From Cliona cf. orientalis (Eukaryota > Porifera > Demospongiae > Clionaida > Clionaidae): DNA of 64,000 nucleotides. The notes beneath the pieces were generated by a model, which did no database searches, was not told where the DNA came from, and worked only from the letters and a program-made list of their open reading frames with translations. Both the position numbers and the translations under genes were made by a program. The number at the start of each line of letters is the position of its first letter. Within the stretch, counting starts at the first letter, position 1. Below, piece by piece: positions 37,239 through 46,255 of this stretch. The stretch is from contig OZ005705.1 in the NCBI GenBank assembly GCA_963930775.1, positions 6,386,001 to 6,450,000 on the forward strand. The letters are read 5' to 3'.

Positions 37239-38504
37239 TCATAAATCATTTGTTCTGAGTTGTCGAATCTGAGGTCTGTTTCCAGCTCTCTTCTTGAAGC
37301 CAAATCCTTTGAATGCTCCGGCCACCATTGCAGTGGAGCCTCCTCCTTCCCGCTCACTCCGATCTAAATTACCCACAGTCTTCTCTTCAAATTTGAGCTT
37401 ATCTTCCCTCTCTTCATCTTCCTCTGAAGAGTCACCCTCTTCCTCCGCTTCTTGGCTTTCTTTTGGTGTCTCTTCCTCTGTCCTCTCGTAAATTGCCACA
37501 GTACTCCATGCACCATAGGGACCAGCGCGTCTCTTGCTAGGTTGGTGGCTTTCTCTCGGCTCGAGCTCAGTTTCCTCCACTGAACGCTTTGTTGTTTTCT
37601 GTTCATTAGAAGAGTCTGAGGTATTGTCCTGATTTGATTCTGTGGTAGTTTGTTTTTGTGAATCTGCCGCTGTTTCTTGTACGGGAGCTTCTACACTGCT
37701 ACTGTGAGGCTGTGGTTGATATCCAGGAGGCACTTCCCATTGACTTTCTATCATAAGAGAACAGAGAGGGGACGATGTTAAAAAAAGGGGGGAAAACACA
37801 GAGAGAGATAAGATAGCAGTATACATACCTCCTGTAGTTGTATTGTAGTAATAAGGGTATCCCTCAGGGCTGTAGTAGAGTTGCCATGGACACTGTGCAG
37901 CAGCTTCCTGAGCAGCCGCCGCCTGTTTCTGCCGCTGTAACTCCTCTAACTTTCTCTGCACATTTGCCTGAATCTCATCCTTTATCTTTGAAGTGTCCTG
38001 CTCCTCCTGCTGAGCTGCAGCCGGGCGACCACCAATGTCCACCTCTCCCCCGTACTTCTCTCTCAGAGCGATCATCTTGATGCTAGCCTTTTTGGCTTCT
38101 GCCTCACCAAACTCCACGGCTAGATCTTTCTGGTAGGCCTGCAGTGCAGCTTGCTCGATGGCCGCCAGAGTGCGCTCATTTTTTGTCTGCTCCTTTTCAT
38201 TTTCGGCCGCTCTGAATCGAGCCTCTTTCAACTGTTTTTGGACATTACCTTTATGACGTCGGCCACCCTCATGAAAGTTTATGCTCTATTATACATGCAC
38301 ATGTGTACACATAAAGAAAGAGTATTGTTTATGGGGGTATCGGAGCTATAACAGCTTACAGCTTTGTCAGCGGCAAGCCAGCACTTGCAAATTTCACAGA
38401 AATAGCGTGGATTGGATTTCCAATAGTCGGCCCTGCATTATCAGTTTAAGTGGATCATAGGATAAAACACAGACAACCACACAATGTCATGCACTCACTC
38501 ACAT
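37239..38504 (-). CDS. WBP4: WBP4/FBP21-like spliceosomal WW protein with an intron-split start codon
   Basis: Spliceosome-associated protein of the early B complex, nuclear. It begins M-A-D-Y-W-K-S-N-P-R-Y-F-C, matching the conserved WBP4 start, and the ATG is interrupted: A and T lie at 38504-38503 before a GTGAGT donor, and the G is the first base of the next exon at 38432. A matrin-type zinc finger follows (C-E-I-C ... H-E-G-G-R-R-H). Then comes an Ala/Glu helical region, one WW domain (W-Q-L-Y-Y ... Y-Y-Y-N-T-T-T-G-E-S-Q-W-E-V-P) split by an intron, and a Ser/Glu-rich tail. The tail ends in the conserved E-K-T-V ... F-K-K-R motif. Human WBP4 has two WW domains; only one is visible here. 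Confidence 0.9.
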
Positions 38505-38671
38505 AGTCCTCCCGAAGGTACTAGTGCGCTTTATTTGGAAATTAATTGTCACGTGACTACCAGGAAAAAGCCGCCAAACCTTGTTGTGTAGAAGATCTCG
38601 ATCTGAGAGGTTTTCGATTGTCACCGTCCCATTTCTATTCTATTTCTCCGTCTAATTTTCCCTCTCCCATC
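38505..38671. promoter_or_regulatory. Divergent WBP4/SUMO-1 promoter
   Basis: 167 bp between the start codons. Contains GTGCGC and an ATTTGGAAATTAATTGTCACGTGAC stretch with the E-box CACGTG at about 38551. No TATA box. Confidence 0.45.
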
Positions 38672-39623
38672 ATGTCTGATGACAAGAAGGTAAGAAGCGT
38701 GACAAAATTTGCTGTTTTTTAGACCACGTTGTCCATTTGAACCTCTTCAGCCCGACGTGAAGCCGGATGTAAGTTCTGAATCAGAGCATATAAATCTCAA
38801 AGTCACAGGATCTGTAAGTTTATAGATATACATCAGTTAAGCCTTGATCTTTTTATATTTTTGACTTGTGGGCAATTGAAGGCCAAAATTAAACCTCAAG
38901 TTAATTAAAATAATTTTACCCTCTAAGTTTAAATTGACTTCAATCCTTGATACACTTATACTTATATTTAGCACTTGCAATATCCCTTGTTTGACCATAA
39001 CATGTGTATGAATTTGAATGATCGCTATAGGATCCCGGTAATATCGTGCGTGTAAATTATCTCCATAATGGTATTAAGTGCGAGGATAGGAATAATATTA
39101 TTATTATTGTTAATATTTCCAGGATGGATCCGTGGTTCATTTTAAGATCAAGCGAAATACGCAACTGAAGAAATTAATGCAGGCATACTGTGATCGACAA
39201 GGTTTCCAGATGTCCACTATTAGATTCATGTTTGATGGAAATCCCCTGGGACCTGACACAACGCCATCAGAGGTCAATCAGTACAGTGTAGTGGAGCATG
39301 TACATCTGTGGGGGGTTACATGTACAATCATAGGATAGTATAGTACATGTAGTTTTCCCCCATATAAAGATATAGGAGGGGTTGTAGAATATTTCCCCTC
39401 CCACACAAGTAAGAATGTTATCTGTACGAGTCATTATGGTTGGGACTTCCCCCTCCCGAGGGGCCCCACAATGAGTACATCAACAATGGTTGCCTAGATA
39501 TCTATTAGGTTCAGGTGTATTCCTTGAGCTAAGTTCAAATAATCCTGGTTGTAATGCCTGCAGCTTGAAATGGAGGACGATGATACAATTGAAGTGTTCC
39601 AGCAACAAACTGGTGGGCACTGA
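38672..39623 (+). CDS. SUMO (SUMO2/3-like), first of three tandem genes
   Basis: Ubiquitin-like modifier. Four exons: 38672-38689, 38751-38813, 39123-39272 and 39564-39623. The product begins M-S-D-D-K-K-P-D-V-K-P-D and is 96 residues. It contains I-N-L-K-V, V-H-F-K-I-K, D-G-N-P-L-G and [19 protein letters not shown], closest to animal SUMO2/3. The di-glycine is followed by one His, so a SENP protease needs to remove a single residue. V-K-P-D near the N-terminus could serve as a chain-forming psi-K-x-D site. Confidence 0.93.
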
Positions 39624-40079
39624 TTAGAAGAAAAATCTCCACTGCATACACACCATTTTACATATTTGACGTTCATAATATATATTATTATTATACCACC
39701 CACCTATACACATTATTGTTATTCACACACAATGAGATCTCCTTTGCAAATAATATAGTGTAAATATTACTGGCTGTTAACGCTAGGGTAGTATAATTTA
39801 TATTTAATATTGTGATGTTTTGTGCTTGGCTGTTGTTCACGTTACACATGGCTTCATCAACTCTAACTTCTAAGACTTGTGTTGGTTGATCTTATCTACT
39901 CCAAAACTATTTATAAACCAATCCATAACATCATGATTCAGGAGAGAATGCTATAATATGCGCATACTTAGTTACGCAATGCGCAGTGGGCGCGGGCCGT
40001 CCGTTAAGGGGCGGGGCCGGGGTTAGACAACCTGAAATTCGACCTTTAAGCTCTGCCTGAGAGAGAAACCAATCACATC
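39624..40079. other. Intergenic region between SUMO-1 and SUMO-2
   Basis: AT-rich 3' flank of SUMO-1, then a GC-rich promoter of SUMO-2 from about 39960 (ATGCGCAGTGGGCGCGGGCC and GGGGCGGGGCCGGGG, Sp1-like boxes). No further gene seen. Confidence 0.45.
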
Positions 40080-40775
40080 ATGTCTGCCGAAGAAGATCAA
40101 AAGGTACTATTTAATATAGTGCAGGATGTTCTGAATGATTTACTGGTTTTCTTGGGCAGCCTGCAGCTGACGTAAAGCCTCCGACTGAATCCACGCACAT
40201 AAATTTGAAAGTCCTCGGTCCGGTAAGATGTCAAATCTTACACTAGCATGAGAACTACATTGAGATGGAAGGATAAGATATTTCCAGGAGTAGCTTTGAT
40301 CCCATTCCCCTATGGTTGAGCCATAGATTCTTAATCATTAACTTTTATTAAACACCTATGGTTGAGGTACCTCTTTGAGGTATTTAAATTATTATTTTCG
40401 GCACTTTGTGATTTCCGCGTGTGTCCAGGATGATGATACAGTGGTGCAGTTCAAAATTAAGCGCAATACGCAGATGAAGAAGCTGATGAAGGCATTCTAT
40501 GAGCAGCGAAGCCTACCTCCTGGTTCCCTGAGGTTCACCTTTGACGGGGTTAGAATTGGCGAAGATTCGACACCAGTGGATGTAAGCTGCTAATATTTAT
40601 ATCTTTCTGATACATGCTCTCACCGTAAATAATAATTGACACTTTTATGCCTTGAGTGGCCAGTTGCATAGTCAAGTTTTCAGGTGATGATGATGATTGT
40701 CCGTTCTTATTTCAGCTTGAAATGGAAGATGAGGACACAATTGAAGTATTTCGGGAGAGAATTGGTGGGCATTGA
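40080..40775 (+). CDS. SUMO paralogue 2
   Basis: Same four-exon structure as the first copy: M-S-A-E-E-D-Q-K / P-A-A-D-V-K-P-P... / D-D-D-T-V-V-Q-F-K-I-K... / L-E-M-E-D-E-D-T-I-E-V-F-R-E-R-I-G-G-H. The di-glycine plus one His is kept, so it should be processed and conjugated. The N-terminal lysine context is now V-K-P-P, not V-K-P-D, so chain formation through that site may differ. The promoter just upstream (39995-40020) is GC-rich. Confidence 0.9.
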
Positions 40776-40961
40776 CTATAAACACTCACTGGTTTTCTCA
40801 CATCCCCTTCTTTCACCCTCCTTCTGCATCTTTGAGTTCAGCTATATACATGTATATAAAATTCACTATATACACCAGTATAATTTATATATTAATAATT
40901 ATTTTCACTGCTGTGTACATGCATAGATAGTAGAAGGGGTTAAGTATACCATAGACAGTAT

Positions 40962-42798
40962 TCAACAGTTCCAATTAAGTTTGATATCTAGACAAACACT
41001 GATTGTTGATGTGTCAAGCTGATTACGATGATCAGTCGCGATTAAGTTGACGCAGGAGAACATTCTTTCTGAATCTGCATTTCCATGAGGAATACACAAT
41101 AAACACTTAGCAAAGTCTGCCAAACAGTTTTCCTGAAGTTGACTCAACTGAGCTTCGGATCCCTATTTTCCCCCAAAAAACATCAACACGAGTATTTGTG
41201 GGAATATCAGATGGTAAATCCTTTGTTGTTTGGTAGAGTGCAAATTCTTCTTCAATCTGTTCACCTTTGCCACTCGGAATAAAGTTAGGGAAGCGCTCTA
41301 TCAATCTTCTGATCATTCCTGTGGTTGAAGTTAGTCTCTCTGTAGGATCAAGACAGGCAATAATATCATTGATGACTGTATCATCAAATGGCAACCGCTT
41401 AATCGTACTTGTGACCAGCTTTGACAAAAATGCACGAACATGCTTGTAGAAGTTTTCCAAATCTGTAGTACCCAATAATTTGTCTTCCGATTCCCTCAAG
41501 TATTCCCTTAAACTTGTTCCTATTGTGAGATCATCATCCTCCCTTTGATTAGCAATACTGATATCTACAATAACGTTTGAAGCAGATTGGATGACATGAG
41601 GAACAATAAATTGTTGAGAATACGGAGTAATAGTTGGTGCATCTCCCTTAAGAGACAATGAAGATTAGGGGATGAAGACTGAAAAAGTAACATGAATATT
41701 GCTCAAAAAAAGAAGATATGCTTTGGTTATAGGCTTCTTCAATTGCTCCTTGATAGCCTTCATTTTTGCTGATCTATCTGCAGGCATTGCAGAAGATACC
41801 AAAGAGTCAAAGTAGGACACAAGAGGAGCATATTGCTCAATGATGCGATTGGCAAAAGCTTCTAGACTAAGCCACTGAGTGTCTACTTTCTTAAGTATCT
41901 TGTGGCCTTCTACTTGAAGCCATTCTTGAAATGAACGTAGCTCTGTCACTCTTTTGCACTATGGTGGAACCACCAGTATAGAGATTTTCAGTTAGACCAA
42001 TAACATATGAAGGAATATAGATATGTGGCAAATGCAGTGAAGCACATACATGTACAGGTTAGGCTGCTTTTCCTTCAGCCTGCTTACAACAATGATTACG
42101 CCTCCCGAGCATGACACTAGCACCATCGCTGTTCCATCCTATCAGCTTATCATAAGTAAGACCAGTCTGTGTTATATGGAAATCTAAGCATTCAAATAGG
42201 TTACTATCATTAGCCTCGGGAACCTCTTGTAGCCCCAAAAAACCAGTTGCAATGTGTAGAGTAGATTCATCATAATACCCGATCAAAGTTCCTTCACGTT
42301 TCACAACACCCGGCCCTATCTGTACTTTCATCCATCAACAGACTAAAGGCAGGAGTGAGAGATTGACCATTGAAATCATGCCAGGTTTTGTGAACAGCTG
42401 GGGCAATGGCATCAGTGCTCCACAACAGCGGTGGACTTTGTCCTAGCACACTTAATCTCCTTTGCGATTTTGCTATCAGGGAAAGCATGCCAAAGAACAC
42501 CAGGTAAGACACTTGCTCCAAGCCCTGGTGAGTGTTTGTTGACCTTAACTGTTGAAGGTGGTTCTCTGTACTACTATGTCTTTTTATGTCCTTCAATCCC
42601 CCCTCACTACCTTTGCTAGAGTGTATAATCATCCAGCTCATTTCCTCCCACTTTTTTCTGTAACCTTCCTCTTGGGCTTGGGGGGGGGGGGGGGGGGGGT
42701 GGGGGGGAGTGGCTGCTTGTGCTATCATCGGGGTAATGATCGGAAGTTGACAGATTGGCACCACTGCCATGCCTACGCCATGCATGTGACACACACAC
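40962..42798 (-). pseudogene. Degenerate hAT-superfamily transposase (ZNF862-like)
   Basis: Several minus-strand reading frames in the order of one transposase but in different frames: 42798-42294 (basic N-terminal part, then an L-L-M-D-E-S-T-D motif near the end), 42331-42059 (I-G-W-N-S-D-G-A-S-V-M-L-G), 41949-41665, 41658-41107 and 41147-40962. The last carries C-I-P-H-G-N-A-D-S-E-R-M-F-S, which matches the hAT C-terminal dimerisation region. D-E-S-T-D and D-G-A-S-V are the usual landmarks of hAT catalytic acids. Frameshifts between the blocks make it nonfunctional. A long G run lies at about 42680-42710. No clear terminal repeats were found. Confidence 0.75.
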
Positions 42799-43038
42799 TG
42801 TTATCTATTTATTCGTACTAAACTGTAACGTGTCAGTAAATTTATACTTATGTCGCGCACGCGTGTGGGCCCGGGACGTACGTACGTGCTATCGTGGTGC
42901 TACAGAAATCCGAAGAATTGCTGAAATTCTTTATCTCCATCCGTAGTCCAGAAAAGCTATCAAATATCCGGATTTATCCGTAGATCTGGCAACACTGTAC
43001 AGTCAGGCTTTTATTAAGCTCTGCCAGTCCATAAGATC

Positions 43039-44811
43039 ATGTCTGCTGAAGGTCAGAAGGTACTAGTGAAACTGTTTGAATGTTCTGAATGATTAAATTT
43101 TTGCTATTTTTCTTGGGCAGCCTGATGTAAAGCGTCTGAGTATAAAACCCAAGCACATTTATAACTTGAAAGTCCAAGGACCGGTAAGACATTAGTATTA
43201 TTTTAATAGCGATTACGGACCTCCAAATTTCACCAGTTTTTCCGCGAAACTTCTCTAGAGTCTCAGTGACTCGGATATCAATGTTCGAGTATCAGAAGGT
43301 AGTTCTCCATGAGCTCTATCCAACAGCGCCTGTAACGCGATTATAGGCAAAACTGTTACGAAGCCACGCCGACCTAAATTTTCTCCATAGAAATTTAATA
43401 CAAGCAAAAATGAACTGAACGGCTAGCGGCGATTCCGCGCGACCGATTTGCAAGGTCTGGAACCCAGACCCCGCCCTTTTCCGCAGCGCTGGATACGTGC
43501 GGAAAAGGGTCGGAGGGGTCTGGGTTCAAGACTAGCTTGAGGACTCGATAGATAGCTTTTTCATTGAGCTATTTATTGCAATTTGTTTCATGAAAGTACT
43601 CCTAGCCAGAGCCGACAATCTACTGGAGGCCCTTGCGGGTCCGTAATCACTAATTTTAAGATCATAAACCATCGAGCATGAGATGGAGTAATAAGGTGCT
43701 TTCACATGCTATTCATCGACACGTTTTTGATTTGCACGCATGTCAAGGATGATGATATGGTGATGCACTGCAAAATTAACCGCAGTACACAGATGAAGAA
43801 AGTAATGAATGCATTTTATGTGCAGCAAAAACAACCTCGTGATTCTCTGAGATTCTATTATAATGGAAATAGAATTAGTGAAGATTCGACAATAGTCGAT
43901 GTAAGCTACTGTATATAGTTACATTATTATCCCCAGTAATGAGTATGGTCAATCACAGAAATGGAGACCAACTCTCGAGAGAGAGATATGTAGCGTGCCA
44001 CAATGGCTCCGTGCGACGTGCTGGAATGGCCATAGGGAGGCGCGCGCAATAATGGTATATGTATACGCCCCAGCCCCACCCACCTATACTGCGTATACGG
44101 TATACGCGGTATAGGTGGGTGGGGCTGGGGGGTTTTGGGATGGGTTGCCAATGGTTAGCAGGGTTAGTCTCTAGGGTTTGGCTATACGTGATATGGATGG
44201 GAGGGGGTGGGGGGGGGAGTTTGGGGATGGGTTGCCAATGGTTAGCAGGGTTAGTCTTTAGGGTTTGTCTATGATAGGGGGGGAATAATGATTGGCAGCA
44301 GCGACAACAGCGGTGGTGTAGTGGTTGGGGCTCTTGTGTATGGAAAAGAATGTACCGGGTTCAAATCTTGCTTTATGCTTTGATTTTTTCTTTTCACTTA
44401 TCAAAATTTTTAAGTTCTTGCGAGCCATTCCAGCACGGAGCCAGTATAGTATGCTGCAAGATATAAACATGACAGCACAGTACAGCTTCTGAACTTCAGA
44501 TTGCAATTGATCGTGGCATGCTACTGCATGTGTGCTATAACAATAAGCTAGCTTTGTTTATATAATTATGGGATTAAGGGAATGCATGATGTTTAACCAG
44601 CCATACTTATAGAGAAACTGACACTCAGCTTGTATTAAAGGGAATCTGATCCCTTTATATACATGACATTGTATCAAATTATTGCTGTACTGTGGGTATA
44701 ATTTTTAATTTTCTTACTCAAAATCAGCTTAATCTTGAAGAGGAAGACTCTGATGAGGTATTAATCGAAGTCTTTCGGCAACAATTTGCTGGGCATTACT
44801 TAGAACCATGA
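43039..44811 (+). CDS. Divergent SUMO paralogue 3 lacking the C-terminal di-glycine
   Basis: Four exons in the same arrangement: about 43039-43059, 43122-43181, 43747-43899 and about 44729-44811. The protein reads M-S-A-E-G-Q-K, then Y-N-L-K-V, H-C-K-I-N-R-S-T-Q-M-K-K and D-S-L-R-F-Y-Y-N-G-N-R-I-S-E-D-S-T. It ends L-N-L-E-E-E-D-S-D-E-V-L-I-E-V-F-R-Q-Q-F-A-G-H-Y-L-E-P. The G-G of its neighbours is A-G, with a four-residue longer tail, and there is a short insertion (S-D-E-V-L) before I-E-V-F. It is open throughout with good splice sites, so it is probably expressed, but normal SENP maturation and E1 activation look impossible. Introns 2 and 3 are swollen by a TIR element, a palindrome and a SINE. 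Confidence 0.75.
43209..43650. mobile_element. TIR element with inner hairpin, in intron 2 of SUMO-3
   Basis: Bounded by GCGATTACGGACC at the left and the inverse GGTCCGTAATCAC at the right (about 442 bp). Near its centre, AACCCAGACCCCGCCCTTTT (from 43461) pairs with an inverse copy ending at 43526, forming a strong GC-rich hairpin. No coding sequence. Confidence 0.6.
44068..44130. repeat. 63-bp near-perfect palindrome in a SUMO-3 intron
   Basis: Left arm starts CCCCAGCCCCACCCACCTAT and the right arm is its inverse; the centre, GCGTATACGGTATACGC, is itself palindromic. Just downstream (about 44130-44275) are two tandem copies of a ~60-bp block with GGGTTGCCAATGGTTAGCAG. Confidence 0.8.
44311..44390 (+). 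repeat. tRNA-derived SINE with pol III A/B boxes
   Basis: A-box-like TGGTGTAGTGG at about 44313 and B-box GGGTTCAAATC at about 44357, followed by a T run (44383-44388) as a pol III terminator. The spacing (about 44 bp) is tRNA-like but the stems do not form a convincing cloverleaf. It shares the GGTGTAGTG core with the fragment at 29978-30040. Confidence 0.5.
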
Positions 44812-45025
44812 ACAGACACAGCTTTTCTTTCACTCTTCCTTTCCATGTTTTTTGAAGATATATTCAATTATGTATATTCAATTATAATGTCACAAATATA
44901 AATGAATATTTGTACAATGTCATGATATTATTATCAACTTGGTCAGAAAGATTGATGCAAGATACCAAAATTACTGTGGCACAAGACCATGATTCACTGT
45001 GTATGCTATACAACAGCTGCATTGG

Positions 45026-46053
45026 CTAGAGTGAGTTAGGAATTGACCTCGGTCCAGCCTGAATAAACCTCCTAGTCCTGTACACCCTGTGGTCCTCTCG
45101 GCTCTTCTTCTTCTTTGGGGGTTTCCCCTCCTTCAGCTTGAGGAAGTAGTGGGCGTAAGTCTTGTGCATGACCCCGTGCATCCCTCTACCGTGGTAACGA
45201 ATCCGCTTCAGGTAGCTGCCTTTACCAACAAATGACTCCGCTGCAAATCAGAAGGACACACATCGTCATGTATAATATATATATGCACAGTTGATGATAA
45301 GTGGGGGCATAGTTATTAATTCGCATCAAAGATCATAATATAATTATATTATTGTAAGTTCCATGATGGTTCAAATAATCACATAGAAGATGGTGATGAA
45401 CTTACCAACCCAGAGATTGAGGGGGGAAACTCCATGCTGCTTTACAGCTCTTCTCTGGGTGTCTAGCAAAACCTGTCATCAAGAAAGAGTAGATGATATT
45501 ACAGTGATGGAGAAAAGAGCTGTTGCTTTGTATGTATCTCACCATCTGCACAAAGTTGCCAGCTTTCTTTTCACAGAACTCCACCTGTGCCAATGCCTGG
45601 CCAATAGGCATACCTCTGATCTGGAAACAGACCACGATTCCTAAACTATTCATAATTTGCTAACTGTACTTGTGTGCACCGTGCTCACCAGTTTAGCAAC
45701 CAAGTTCAGCTTCATAGGACTAGTCTTCAACTGACGTAGGCTGCCATAAAATTCCTACAGTGTTGGTGTATTCTCATAATATCAGGTGCATACCTTCAAG
45801 TTGGTGTTTACATACATACCCTCTCAGGTGGAGGAGGTGGGTGTTCTGGCTGACGAGCCACAGCTCCATTGGCTACGCATCTGATGGCTGTGGATCGAGG
45901 GAAGAGCTTCCTGCAGTGTGGGAGAGAAGGACAGAGTGAAGGATTCACAGTTAGAGCGAGCAGACTCACCACTGAAGGACCCAACTTCGCAAACTTGACG
46001 CCATGTGGGTCACGTGATGTATATGGCGTGGCCCGGCCCCCTAGCGCCTGCAT
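45026..46053 (-). CDS. MRPL22: Mitochondrial large-subunit ribosomal protein uL22m
   Basis: uL22 family protein of the mitochondrial ribosome, lining the exit tunnel. Six exons from M-Q-A-L-G-G-R at 46053 to stop at 45026. Seen are the L22 core ([27 protein letters not shown]) and the tip/C-terminal segment [15 protein letters not shown] with [11 protein letters not shown]. The R-Y-H-G-R-G motif is diagnostic for the mitochondrial form. Lys/Arg-rich C-terminal tail. Head-to-head with the first monooxygenase-reductase gene (202 bp). Confidence 0.9.
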
Positions 46054-46255
46054 GTCGCACTTTGTCCTTGAAGGATAATTAATTCATCTCCACGATTTTT
46101 TTTGCAAGGGTCGATCGAGTCGCTGAAACACTTTTTCCAACGAATTTGCAGAAGTGGTAAGCTTAGAAATGGTTACATTTTTTTTGCATTTTATTAACTT
46201 TGCGACTTAAAAAATATTATACTTATAGAAATAAAATTGGTGCAACAAATTAATT

